This document shows, piece after piece, positions 34,070-42,692 of a stretch of 64,000 nt of DNA. Position 1 is the stretch's first letter; each line of letters begins with the position of its first letter. A model generated the notes under the pieces. It searched no databases. It was not told the DNA's origin and saw only the letters and a program-made list of their open reading frames with translations. Where the stretch lies: positions 310,001 to 374,000 of the forward strand of contig NZ_JBGJZL010000005.1 of assembly GCF_042610375.1 (NCBI RefSeq), written 5' to 3'. The position numbers were made by a program, and so were the translations under genes. The DNA comes from CTSoil-075 sp042610375. GTDB lineage: Bacteria; Bacillota; Negativicutes; DSM-13327.

Positions 34070-34927
34070 ATGAATGGGAATTTATCCTCAGATGATTTTA
34101 TACTATTTCAAAAATATATAGAAGAACAATGTGGTATTAGTATTCGAGATGATAAAGCTTATTTAATTGAAAGTCGACTGTCAAAATTTCTCGTTAAATT
34201 TAGCTTGGAAAGTTTTGAAGAATTATATCAAATGCTTAGTCAACAAAAAAATAAAGCCTTAGCTGAGGATGTTATTGATGCATTAACAACGAATGAAACT
34301 CTCTGGTTTAGAGAAAAAACTCCATGGGAATTCATGACGGAGACTTTATTAGAACGTTATATACAAGAGATTAGACAAGGTAAACGCTTTCGAGTTAGAA
34401 TTTGGAGCGCTGCATGTTCTACAGGTCAAGAACCTTACTCTATTGCTATGTGTATTGATACGTATTTAGAGCGACATGGAATTAAGGATATTACATTAGG
34501 ACATTTTGAGATCTTGGCGACGGATATATCAAGTACTGTATTGCAAATGGCTAAAAGAGGTAAATATGATAGTATTTCTATGGCCCGTGGACTTGATCCT
34601 AGTTATCGTGATCGTTATTTTAGGCAAGAAGGAAGGACTTGGGCGTTAGATGAAAAAATAAAAAATGCTGTTCAGTTTGTTCAGTTTAATCTGCAAAAAA
34701 GTTTTAGTAATTTTGGTAAATTTGATTTGGTATTTTGCAGATATGTTGCTATTTATTTTTCTGAGAGCTTTAAAAAAGAGATTTTCAAGAAAATATCCTT
34801 CTCTTTAGTACAAGATGGAATTTTGATTTTAGGTAATTCGGAAGTGTTTTTTGACTATAAGGAAGATTATGATGTCAAGCAGTATAAAAATACCGTTTTT
34901 TATAGAGTAAGGGGTGGTAAAGGATGA
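34070..34927 (+). CDS. cheR: Chemotaxis protein methyltransferase CheR
   Basis: 285 aa, SAM-dependent methylation of receptor glutamates. All-helical N-domain about 1-75 (LTTNETLWFREK), then the SAM domain with RIWSAACSTGQEPYSIAM and FEILATDIS. The late motif, usually FCRNVLIYF, reads FCRYVAIYF, so the conserved Asn is Tyr. GTG 34046 and TTG 34067 are in frame, but AAGGTGG is about 8-10 bases before ATG 34070. It overlaps cheY by ATGA. Confidence 0.92.
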   Translation: MNGNLSSDDFILFQKYIEEQCGISIRDDKAYLIESRLSKFLVKFSLESFEELYQMLSQQKNKALAEDVIDALTTNETLWFREKTPWEFMTETLLERYIQEIRQGKRFRVRIWSAACSTGQEPYSIAMCIDTYLERHGIKDITLGHFEILATDISSTVLQMAKRGKYDSISMARGLDPSYRDRYFRQEGRTWALDEKIKNAVQFVQFNLQKSFSNFGKFDLVFCRYVAIYFSESFKKEIFKKISFSLVQDGILILGNSEVFFDYKEDYDVKQYKNTVFYRVRGGKG

Positions 34928-35298
34928 AAATATTATCTGTTGATGATTCAGCTATTATTCGGAAAATAATTCGCAATGGTGTAGAATTATTAGATTATGA
35001 ATTGTTAGAAGCAGGAGATGGTATGGAGGCACTTGCTATGTTAGAGCAATCCACCGACAATATAAAATTAATTTTATTAGATTGGAATATGCCAGGCATG
35101 GATGGATTAGATTTTTTACATAAGATAAAAGAAACTCCATCCTTGAAACATTTACCAGTGATGATGGTTACAACAGAAAGTGAAAAAGAAAATATTATAA
35201 AAGCCATTCAGGCTGGGGCTATCAACTATATGGTGAAGCCCTTTAGTATAGAGGAATTAATTAAGAAAATTATTGAGTGTATTGGGGAAGGGGTATAG
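34924..35298 (+). CDS. cheY: Chemotaxis response regulator CheY
   Basis: 124-aa single-domain receiver. Acid pair Asp7-Asp8, phospho-acceptor Asp53 (LLDWNMPGMDG), Thr in MMVTTESE and Lys in NYMVKPFS. The single-domain form fits binding to the flagellar switch or another effector. Its start overlaps the cheR stop; cheX follows 4 bases after its stop. Confidence 0.93.
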   Translation: MKILSVDDSAIIRKIIRNGVELLDYELLEAGDGMEALAMLEQSTDNIKLILLDWNMPGMDGLDFLHKIKETPSLKHLPVMMVTTESEKENIIKAIQAGAINYMVKPFSIEELIKKIIECIGEGV

Positions 35299-35302
35299 GG
35301 TT

Positions 35303-35779
35303 ATGGAGCGCAAAGTAGCAGAAGATTTTTTGCAAAAGTGCTTAGCTCAAGCTGTTTTTGATGTATTTGGCATGATGGCTGGTATGGAAACTTGCCATGT
35401 GACTAAAAATATCGATAACTGCCAGCCAAGTAGCGGTGATATTACAGGGGTCATGTTTATTCAAGGGATCAGGAATGCCATGTTGCATCTGACTCTTAAT
35501 AAAGAGCATGCCGCCATGATTGTTTCTTATATGACAGGAAATAGTCCTCTTGAGTTACTTGATGATGAGCTGTATGATGGGGTTGCTGAGATGGTGAATA
35601 TGATTGCTGGTCGAGCTAAAGCTTTACTGGCAGGTACGAATAATCACTATATGATAACACCACCATTTACGATTGTGGGCTTGAATCATTTTATCGTGTA
35701 CAAAAAAGAAGTTTCAAAAATAAATATGAAATTTACTGCAGGTGAGACTGAATTATATTTGGGACTTACGTATTTGTAG
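35303..35779 (+). CDS. cheX: CheX-type CheY-P phosphatase
   Basis: 158 aa, CheC/CheX/FliY fold, dephosphorylates CheY-P. One catalytic motif with Glu96 and Asn99 (AEMVNMIAGRAK), as in CheX, which has a single E-x2-N motif. An ATG at 35273 is in frame within cheY; AAGGGG placed 9 bases before ATG 35303 decides the start. Last gene of the chemotaxis operon. Confidence 0.88.
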   Translation: MERKVAEDFLQKCLAQAVFDVFGMMAGMETCHVTKNIDNCQPSSGDITGVMFIQGIRNAMLHLTLNKEHAAMIVSYMTGNSPLELLDDELYDGVAEMVNMIAGRAKALLAGTNNHYMITPPFTIVGLNHFIVYKKEVSKINMKFTAGETELYLGLTYL

Positions 35780-35787
35780 AGCTATAG

Positions 35788-35816
35788 TTGAGAATATAAT
35801 TCAAGTATGGTAAGAT
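35788..35816 (+). promoter_or_regulatory. Promoter for the thiamin salvage operon
   Basis: TTGAGA at 35788-35793, 17-base spacer, TAAGAT at 35811-35816; start expected near 35823. Such a transcript would begin after the place where the 5' half of a TPP aptamer should be. Confidence 0.5.
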
Positions 35817-35840
35817 GAATCGGAAAGAATAGTCCATTAT

Positions 35841-35893
35841 GACCCTTTAACCTGATCTGGATAATGCCAGCGTAGGGATCGTGATCAGGTTTT
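35841..35893 (+). promoter_or_regulatory. TPP riboswitch (THI element), only the 3' half recognisable
   Basis: GACCC, then ACCTGATCTGGATAATGCC and AGCGTAGGGA match the P2-3'/P4/P5 half of the TPP aptamer exactly. The 5' half (GGGG..GC..GCTGAGA, helices P2 and P3) is not recognisable in its place: a TGAGA lies at 35789, 50 bases upstream, and GGGACT at 35761 is inside cheX. ACCTGATC (35850-35857) can also pair perfectly with GATCAGGT (35883-35890), followed by TTTT, giving a terminator-like alternative. The genes downstream are thiD, cytX and thiM, so a thiamin sensor is expected here. Confidence 0.6.
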
Positions 35894-35902
35894 GTTTGTT
35901 GC

Positions 35903-35939
35903 AAAAGCTCATCCTTACGGATGAGCTTTTAATTTTTTT
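35903..35939 (+). terminator. Terminator before thiD (riboswitch platform or end of che operon)
   Basis: Perfect 12 bp stem AAAAGCTCATCC / GGATGAGCTTTT, loop TTAC, then AATTTTTTT. It can end the chemotaxis transcript and also serve as the OFF-state terminator of the thi leader. Confidence 0.85.
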
Positions 35940-35960
35940 GATTCCAAGCAGGGGTACTAA

Positions 35961-35991
35961 GGTTTGGAGCAAGCCAAGTCTTTTCTTATAA
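35961..35991 (+). repeat. Hairpin repeat, copy 2
   Basis: GGTTTGG-AGCAA-GCCAAGTC-like hairpin with G-U pairs. Bases 35971-35991 are identical to 18864-18884. It lies between the terminator and the thiD ribosome site. Confidence 0.55.
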
Positions 35992-36009
35992 TATAAAGGG
36001 GGAATTGAT

Positions 36010-36819
36010 ATGAAGAAAGTATTGACAATAGCAGGTTCAGATTCCAGTGGCGGCGCAGGAATTCAGGCAGATTTGAAATCCTTTTCGGCCCATGGAGTGT
36101 TTGGCATGAGTGTCATTACAGCGGTAACAGCACAAAATACTCAAGGTGTATTTGCAGTGCAAGATATTGATATTCATGTGATTGAAAAACAAATCGCAGC
36201 TATTTTTGACGATATTAAAGTCGATGCAGTAAAGATCGGGATGGTTTCTCGGACCGAAACCATTCGGACGATTGCTGCTGGACTGGCCAAGTATAAGCCA
36301 CAGAATATTGTAATTGATCCAGTGATGATATCAAAAAGTGGTTATTATTTATTACAGCCAGATGCAGTTGATGCTCTGTTAACAGATTTATTACCACTCG
36401 CTACCATTGTAACGCCTAATATACCGGAAGCAGAAGAAATTGCTCATATGAAAATCGACAGTCTGAAGGAAATGGAAGAAGCAGCGGCGATCATCCATCG
36501 CCTTGGGCCTAGCTATGTCTTATTAAAGGGTGGACATCGAGTTGGAGATGCGACTGATATTTTATTCGACGGTACGAGTTATCACTATTTAGAAAGTAAG
36601 CGTATTGAGACCCAAAATACCCATGGTACAGGTTGCACACTTTCGGCTGCCATTGCTGCTAATTTGGCGAATGGATGGACTGCTGATGAGGCCGTTGCAC
36701 GTGCCAAGGAATATATTACCACAGCTATTGAACATTCATTTGCCATTGGTAAAGGGGTAGGTCCAGTGCATCATTTTTACAATTTATATCAAAAGGCAGG
36801 TATGTTATCGAATGAGTGA
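36010..36819 (+). CDS. thiD: Hydroxymethylpyrimidine (phospho)kinase
   Basis: 269-aa ribokinase-fold enzyme phosphorylating HMP and HMP-P in thiamin synthesis and salvage. KVLTIAGSDSSGGAGIQADL at the N-terminus binds substrate; VTAQNTQGV; the anion hole and catalytic Asp lie in TQNTHGTGCTLSAAIAA. AAAGGGGG ribosome site. First of three overlapping genes thiD-cytX-thiM, which together take up HMP and phosphorylate HMP and thiazole for salvage. Confidence 0.94.
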   Translation: MKKVLTIAGSDSSGGAGIQADLKSFSAHGVFGMSVITAVTAQNTQGVFAVQDIDIHVIEKQIAAIFDDIKVDAVKIGMVSRTETIRTIAAGLAKYKPQNIVIDPVMISKSGYYLLQPDAVDALLTDLLPLATIVTPNIPEAEEIAHMKIDSLKEMEEAAAIIHRLGPSYVLLKGGHRVGDATDILFDGTSYHYLESKRIETQNTHGTGCTLSAAIAANLANGWTADEAVARAKEYITTAIEHSFAIGKGVGPVHHFYNLYQKAGMLSNE

Positions 36820-38023
36820 AAATAGTTTGCTAAATTTTAATCATTATCTTTTCTTATGGTTTGGCGCAGCCGTATCCATTGCGGAAATTTTAACAGGAGG
36901 GCTTTTAGCCCCTCTTGGCTTTCAGAGCGGATTAGCAGCTATTCTGATTGGCCATTTAGTCGGGACTAGTCTTTTGGTATTCGCTGGAATGATTGGTACC
37001 CAAGAACGCATTCCGGCCATTGTATCGACTCGTATTTCTTTTGGTATCTATGGTTCTTATCTTTTCTCGGTACTTAATGTTTTACAGTTGGTTGGCTGGA
37101 CGGCAGTGATGATTATTTCAGCAGCGAACTCAGCCAATGAAATTAGTAAAGTCATGTGGGGAATGGATGGACTTCAATTATGGAATCTAATAATTGGAGG
37201 ACTTGTAGTCTTATGGATCGCTCTTGGGCGAGAAGGTGGTCTAAAGAAAGCCAATATGGTGGCTGTTGTTCTTTTATTTGGGGTAACTGTAGTGCTTAGT
37301 ACTGTCGTTTTTCAAGATAATACAGTTTTTAGTAAACCTGCTGTAGGTGGCTTATCTTTTGGTGAGGCTTTGGAACTGAGTGTCATCATGCCTTTATCCT
37401 GGTTGCCACTGATTGCTGACTATACTCGATTTGCTAAAAATAAAAAGAGTGCAGCGATAGGGAGTGGGCTTGGTTACTTTGCAGGAAGTTCTTGGATGTA
37501 TACCATCGGACTCGGAGCCGCGATTATAGCTGGAGATCCTGAACCTTCAGCTATGATGTTAGCCGCTAATTTAGGTTTATCAGCACTTGGTATTGTTATA
37601 CTTTCTACTGTAACGACAACTTTCTTGGATGCATATTCAGCTGGTGTCAGTTTTGCTAATATTTTTCCAAAATTAAATGAAAAATATGTGGCTTTGGCCA
37701 TGACGATGATTGGTACTTTATTGGCATTATGGGTAGATATTATACAATATGAGAATTTCTTAATTGCGATTGGGTCAGTATTTGCTCCTTTGTTTGCCAT
37801 ATTATTAACAGAGTACTTTATTATTAAAAATCGAAAAGTCCAATCAGATTTGCTTGTTAACTGGTCAGCCTTTGGCGTTTGGGGACTGGGGGTAGCCTTG
37901 TATTATCAATTTATTCAAATGGAGTTTGTACTCGGTGCAACCATCCCAGTCATGTTGGTAACAGCACTCTTTTATAAAATCATATGGGGGTATACAAAAC
38001 AATGGAAATCTTACAAAGTATAG
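36812..38023 (+). CDS. cytX: Hydroxymethylpyrimidine transporter CytX (NCS1 family)
   Basis: 403-aa permease with about 12 membrane segments, cytosine/purine permease (NCS1) family. The start NFNHYLFLWFGAAVSIAEILTGG and the conserved SWLPLIADYTRFAK fit the CytX branch, which is found with thiamin genes and thought to import HMP. It overlaps thiD by 8 bases and thiM by 22 bases, so the context supports the thiamin role over cytosine uptake. Confidence 0.9.
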   Translation: MSENSLLNFNHYLFLWFGAAVSIAEILTGGLLAPLGFQSGLAAILIGHLVGTSLLVFAGMIGTQERIPAIVSTRISFGIYGSYLFSVLNVLQLVGWTAVMIISAANSANEISKVMWGMDGLQLWNLIIGGLVVLWIALGREGGLKKANMVAVVLLFGVTVVLSTVVFQDNTVFSKPAVGGLSFGEALELSVIMPLSWLPLIADYTRFAKNKKSAAIGSGLGYFAGSSWMYTIGLGAAIIAGDPEPSAMMLAANLGLSALGIVILSTVTTTFLDAYSAGVSFANIFPKLNEKYVALAMTMIGTLLALWVDIIQYENFLIAIGSVFAPLFAILLTEYFIIKNRKVQSDLLVNWSAFGVWGLGVALYYQFIQMEFVLGATIPVMLVTALFYKIIWGYTKQWKSYKV

Positions 38024-38814
38024 CCAATAATCTCGTTGCATTAAAAGAGAAGAAACCGTTAATTCATCATATTACTAATTATGTGACAGTCAACGATTGT
38101 GCCAATATGGCATTGGCTATTGGTGCATCGCCAGTCATGGCAGAAGATATTGATGAAGTGGAAGAAATGGTAAGTTTTGCTTCAGCTCTTGTTATTAATA
38201 TGGGGACTCTAAACTCTCGTACAATTGCATCCATGCTAGCGGCAGGGAAAAAGGCTCATCAACAAGGGATTCCTATTATCTTTGATCCTGTTGGGGTAGG
38301 TGCAACTCGATTGCGCACCGTCACAGCTCAGCAAATTATTCGCGAAGTTTGCCCATCTGTCATTCGTGGCAATATGTCAGAGATTAAAATTATCGCTGGG
38401 TTGGAAGAAACCATAAAAGGCGTAGATTCTGTGGCAAGTACAGAAGAGGGAGAAACGGTGGCTCAAGAACTTTCCCAAAAGCTTCAATCTGTTATTGCGA
38501 TAACAGGAAAACAAGATATCATCGCTCAGGGTGACAGAATTCTTCGCATTGATAATGGACATCCCATGTTATCACAAGTAACGGGTACAGGGTGTATGGC
38601 AACAACTTTGATTGCTTGTTTCTGTGGTGCCGCAAATGATTGGTTTACAGGAGCCGCAGCAGGAATCATGACAATGGGGATTGCTGGTGAAGTAGCGCAG
38701 CATTCTCTACAACCTCTTGATGGCGTAGGGACATTTAGAATGAGATTATTTGATGCAGTCTCTATGATGGCTGGCGAATCTTTTATCCAATGTGGTAAGA
38801 TTGGCAAAGCTTAA
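38002..38814 (+). CDS. thiM: Hydroxyethylthiazole kinase
   Basis: 270-aa ribokinase-fold enzyme phosphorylating 5-hydroxyethyl-4-methylthiazole for thiamin salvage. LIHHITNYVTVNDCANMALAIG is the family N-terminus; IIFDPVGVGAT and the catalytic Cys in VTGTGCMATT are present. ATG 37984 is in frame, but GGGGG precedes ATG 38002 at about 11 bases and the shorter form is the family standard. No thiE is in the window, so coupling of the two halves must be encoded elsewhere. Confidence 0.94.
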   Translation: MEILQSIANNLVALKEKKPLIHHITNYVTVNDCANMALAIGASPVMAEDIDEVEEMVSFASALVINMGTLNSRTIASMLAAGKKAHQQGIPIIFDPVGVGATRLRTVTAQQIIREVCPSVIRGNMSEIKIIAGLEETIKGVDSVASTEEGETVAQELSQKLQSVIAITGKQDIIAQGDRILRIDNGHPMLSQVTGTGCMATTLIACFCGAANDWFTGAAAGIMTMGIAGEVAQHSLQPLDGVGTFRMRLFDAVSMMAGESFIQCGKIGKA

Positions 38815-38830
38815 AAATTATCAGATTTAA

Positions 38831-38878
38831 AAAAATCCTGTAATACCAGTTCACAAAGACTGGTATTACAGGATTTTT
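38831..38878. terminator. Bidirectional terminator between thiM and the HD-GYP regulator
   Basis: A perfect 20 bp stem (38831-38850 with 38859-38878), 8-base loop, A-run and T-run at the ends; convergent genes on both sides. Confidence 0.9.
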
Positions 38879-39994
38879 CTAATCTGGAAACATTTCACGG
38901 ATTGATGAAATTGTATCAAAATTTTTAAAAAATAAATTCACAATTTGGGGATCAAATTTTTTACCTGACTCTTCACGAATATAGTCTTTAATTTTATGAT
39001 TTGGCCATGGCAACTTATAAATTCTCTGGTTACCTAAGGCATCAAAAACATCTGCAATGGCAACGATTCGGCTATATAAGTGAATTTCTTTTCCTTTTAG
39101 GCCTTGGGGATAGCCTGTTCCATCATAATTTTCATGGTGTTGGTAGGCAATGATGGCAGCGGTCTGTAATAAAGGTCTGTTAGAGGCTCTGAGCATTTCA
39201 TAACCCATTTTAGAATGTGTTTTCATAATTGAAAATTCTTCTAAGGTTAAAGAGCCAGGTTTAGCTAGAATGGAATCATGAATTGCTAATTTACCTAAAT
39301 CATGCATAGAAGCGGCGAGACGTATGATTTCAGTTTCTGAATCAGGTAATTTATAACTTGATGCTAAAATTTTAGCAATTTCACCCACTCGTTTTACATG
39401 ATTACCTGTTTCAGCAGAACGAGATTCTGCAATTTCACCTAAGGCAAAGACAAGTTCTTTTTGTGTTTCTTCAATTTCAAGGTTGAGGGTATCAATTAAG
39501 GCAAGATCACGGAAAGAACGGAGGGCTGTTATGACTGCAGTTCGTAAACGTTGTGTAGTGAGCTCCGTTTTTTCACGATAGTCATTGATATCATAATCCA
39601 TGATCACATGTTCCTCAGGAGCTTGTCCAGGGGCACCTGTTCGAATAATGATACGTGCCATGGTATTTGCAAGTTCGTTTCGGATATAACTCGCTAAGGA
39701 CAGACCTGCATTGTCATCTTCCATGACGACATCAAGTAATATGACTGCAATGTCAGAATGAATGTGAAGGAGAACTTTGGCCTCGGCAGCTGAATAGGCA
39801 CTTAAGAACTCCATAGGTCGTTCTTCAAAGATTAATCGACGTAAGGCTAAACGTGTTACTGTGTGTACATCTTCTTCATCGTCCACAATGAGGATTTTCC
39901 AACCATTGTTTGTCTGTGAACGTGTTTTAATTTCCTTTGGGAGAGGAATTTGTAGTTCATCTTCTTCAAAAAGAAAACTATTTAATGAATCCAC
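38879..39994 (-). CDS. Response regulator with HD-GYP domain (c-di-GMP phosphodiesterase)
   Basis: 371 aa. Receiver about 32-155 with phospho-Asp88 (VILLDVVMEDD), DD pair at 38-39. A long helix (about 165-190) joins it to an HD-GYP domain: MHDLGKLAIHD, then HHENYDGTGYPQGLKG, and ADVFDALG. It lacks the standard Lys-Pro form at the receiver end (DYREKTE). It overlaps the sensor kinase gene by 17 bases, so the two form a kinase-regulator pair that lowers c-di-GMP in response to whatever the kinase senses. Confidence 0.9.
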   Translation of the reverse strand: MDSLNSFLFEEDELQIPLPKEIKTRSQTNNGWKILIVDDEEDVHTVTRLALRRLIFEERPMEFLSAYSAAEAKVLLHIHSDIAVILLDVVMEDDNAGLSLASYIRNELANTMARIIIRTGAPGQAPEEHVIMDYDINDYREKTELTTQRLRTAVITALRSFRDLALIDTLNLEIEETQKELVFALGEIAESRSAETGNHVKRVGEIAKILASSYKLPDSETEIIRLAASMHDLGKLAIHDSILAKPGSLTLEEFSIMKTHSKMGYEMLRASNRPLLQTAAIIAYQHHENYDGTGYPQGLKGKEIHLYSRIVAIADVFDALGNQRIYKLPWPNHKIKDYIREESGKKFDPQIVNLFFKNFDTISSIREMFPD

Positions 39995-42509
39995 TGGATA
40001 AATCCTCCTTTATGAAGGGTAAGCAAATTTTGAATTTTGTACCCTGCCCAAGTTGACTTTCACATAGTATAGTTCCTTTAAAGCGTTGCTTTACGATATT
40101 ATATACAATATGTAATCCAAGTCCTGTTCCACCATGACCACGTTTGGTCGTATAAAAAGGATCAAATATTTTGGATAATACATTTTTATCCATTCCTTTG
40201 CCGTCGTCTATATAAAGCAAGATAATTTGTTTATCATTTGTCTTGACCAAAATTTTGATATTTCCTTGGGTGCCGGGGTTATAGGCATGGATGATCGAAT
40301 TCATAATCAGATTCGTTATAATTTGTGAAAGGGCCCCAGGGAATCCATTCATAGTAAGATTTTCATCACATTCGATCGTGATCTGATGGCTTGTTTTTTT
40401 CAATTGAGGTTGTATGCTAAGAATAATTTCATCGAGATAGTTTTTTACGTTAAATACACGACTGATTTCACTGGATTGATCAGCAGAAACTTGCTTAAAA
40501 CTTTGAATGAGCTTGCCAGCACGGTCTAAGTTATTTACGATAATGGTGGCAGTTTCATGGAGTTCATCGAGATAGTTAATTAAATCATGACGCCGAGGAG
40601 AGCCGTGCTTACATAAATTATTGAATTCATTTGTTAGTTCTTGTAAGTGGGAGGCCGCTGTTAACCCAACTCCAACAGGAGTATTGACTTCATGGGCAAT
40701 GCCAGCGACAAGATTTCCAAGAGCAGCCATTTTGGCTGACTCCACCAAATAATCTTGCATATTTTGTAACTCATTAATTGCTTCGGTTAATTTCAGATTA
40801 CTGTTAGACAATTCTTTCTCAATTCGCTGCCGTTCTGTAATCTCATTTTCAAGTTCTTGATTGGTATGTTGTAATTCTTCATTCATGGCAATAAGCTCTT
40901 GATTGAGTGACAATAGTTCGTGAGTGCGTTGTTCGACTTTGGTTTCTAAGTTATCATGCGCTTGTTGTAAAGCCTCTTCTGCCCATTTTCGAGCTGTAAT
41001 ATCATGCCAAGCATAAATAATACAGGGATTGCCGCCGATCTCGACAACTTCAGCAGAATATAGACCAATTCGAACTTCGCCAGATTTAGTACACCAAGAG
41101 GTTTCTAAATTCCTAAACATTCGATAAGTATTTAAATTCTCAAAGAGTTTATCACGTTCTGTGATACTCAGCCATAAAGGAAAGGTATCAGATTCTTCCT
41201 CTCCCAAATTCCATCCAGTGGATATTTTGCCAATGACTTCTTCATGAGTATAACCAAACGTATCAAAAAAAGCTTCACTTACTTCAAGATAACGCCCATC
41301 AGCTAATGTGGCGATACCTACAATATCAGCACAGTGGGTAAATGCTTTCGAAAATTTTTCTTGGGATTGTAAGAGAGCGTGTTCAGCTTTTTTGCGTCGT
41401 TGCATATTTCTGATTAAGAAAAAAACTGCAATGGAAAGGATGCCCAAAGAACAAATACCGACCCAAATAATAGTGCGATTGATTTTATAAGTCTTATCAG
41501 GAGAATTTATGATCAAAGAATTTAGAGGAAGTTGAGTGGCTTTTAGGCCAAAGCGAGTCAGTTGATGATGGTCAAACATGTAGATGTTACCTACATTGCG
41601 ACTTACCGCAATCGTTGGTAAGGCTTGTCCGTGAAGAATGCGAAGAGCAATTTCGGCAGCGATTTTACCTTGATCAGCTCCACTAATCACAAGACCGCCA
41701 ATCGCTCCATGATTTACAGCGAAGTCCCAAGCTGTATAAATCGGAATATTGACGGAGTCTGACATAATTTCATTCGCACGTTGTAAGTTGATGCTTTCGC
41801 CTTCGGCAGTATGCATACTGCCCACCATTAAAATTGCACTAGATGGAGAGAGTTTTTTTGCATCTTCAATACAACCATCTAAGTTGGGAAATTCTCGAAA
41901 TTCAATCTGATACTTGGGATGAAAATCCAGTAATAATTTTCTGATATGACCCACGTTAGCAATATAGGAAGAATCCCCAGGGGTACCATAAATGACAATT
42001 CGCTGGAGAGAGAATGTTAATTTATCTATAATAGTAAAAAGTCCTAAGAAATCATTATCCTCTGCGATACCAGTAAAACCGTCAAGTCCTTCAATCATAC
42101 TTTCCTCATACCCATTGATCCCACAAAATACAACAGGTACACCAGGAAAAATCTCATCGCGATACTGACGCAAGAAATCCAAAGCTGTGTTGTCCGATGC
42201 AATAATTACACGAAAATGAGAATTGGAAAACTTTTCTTTGTATAATTCAGGAAGCTGTTTCCTGTCCAAAAGTTGTGGACTATGACCAACATCCATATAT
42301 TCAATACGCATCCGATAACTATTAATTTGTGGGTTAAAGACACTTTCAATGCCAGATTGAATGGTCTGCGTCCATTCATAGTCAGGGCTATAAGAATGGA
42401 GGACAAGAATTTCTGTTGAATTATGAATCGTTGCACTGGCTGGCTGTATAGTGATTATATTGATTAATAGAATAAATAGTAAAATCGACACACGAGATTG
42501 TATATTCAA
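39978..42509 (-). CDS. Sensor histidine kinase with ABC-substrate-binding-like sensor and PAS domain
   Basis: 843 aa. Signal peptide about 1-27; an extracytoplasmic domain of the ABC_sub_bind type (about 33-330; EILVLHSYSPDYEWTQTIQ); membrane helix about 346-367; PAS about 385-500; coiled coil about 505-590; HisKA with phospho-His606 (GIAHEVNTPVG) and ATPase with DDGKGMDKN and GGTGLGLHI. The start is TTG with a weak ribosome site at long distance; a GTG seven codons on is possible. The sensor resembles periplasmic proteins for tryptophan/tyrosine-like ligands. It sits in an operon with the HD-GYP regulator downstream. Confidence 0.9.
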   Translation of the reverse strand: MNIQSRVSILLFILLINIITIQPASATIHNSTEILVLHSYSPDYEWTQTIQSGIESVFNPQINSYRMRIEYMDVGHSPQLLDRKQLPELYKEKFSNSHFRVIIASDNTALDFLRQYRDEIFPGVPVVFCGINGYEESMIEGLDGFTGIAEDNDFLGLFTIIDKLTFSLQRIVIYGTPGDSSYIANVGHIRKLLLDFHPKYQIEFREFPNLDGCIEDAKKLSPSSAILMVGSMHTAEGESINLQRANEIMSDSVNIPIYTAWDFAVNHGAIGGLVISGADQGKIAAEIALRILHGQALPTIAVSRNVGNIYMFDHHQLTRFGLKATQLPLNSLIINSPDKTYKINRTIIWVGICSLGILSIAVFFLIRNMQRRKKAEHALLQSQEKFSKAFTHCADIVGIATLADGRYLEVSEAFFDTFGYTHEEVIGKISTGWNLGEEESDTFPLWLSITERDKLFENLNTYRMFRNLETSWCTKSGEVRIGLYSAEVVEIGGNPCIIYAWHDITARKWAEEALQQAHDNLETKVEQRTHELLSLNQELIAMNEELQHTNQELENEITERQRIEKELSNSNLKLTEAINELQNMQDYLVESAKMAALGNLVAGIAHEVNTPVGVGLTAASHLQELTNEFNNLCKHGSPRRHDLINYLDELHETATIIVNNLDRAGKLIQSFKQVSADQSSEISRVFNVKNYLDEIILSIQPQLKKTSHQITIECDENLTMNGFPGALSQIITNLIMNSIIHAYNPGTQGNIKILVKTNDKQIILLYIDDGKGMDKNVLSKIFDPFYTTKRGHGGTGLGLHIVYNIVKQRFKGTILCESQLGQGTKFKICLPFIKEDLSSGFIK

Positions 42510-42692
42510 ATGATTGTGAGTCCCTTCTTAAAATTTGATCACATTATCATTTCGACATCTCACAATAAATTCCTCTGAATAATTCAAATTATTAATTATT
42601 TCTTATGTATCCTATTGAAAAAAATGATGAAGGGATAATGGCAATGAATGTAGAAAAATAGATATAAAAGAGAGTTAGGGTGGAAATATTTG

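Noticed and set aside
36812..38023. Cytosine permease CodB
   Set aside because: Overlap with thiD and thiM makes the HMP transporter CytX more likely.
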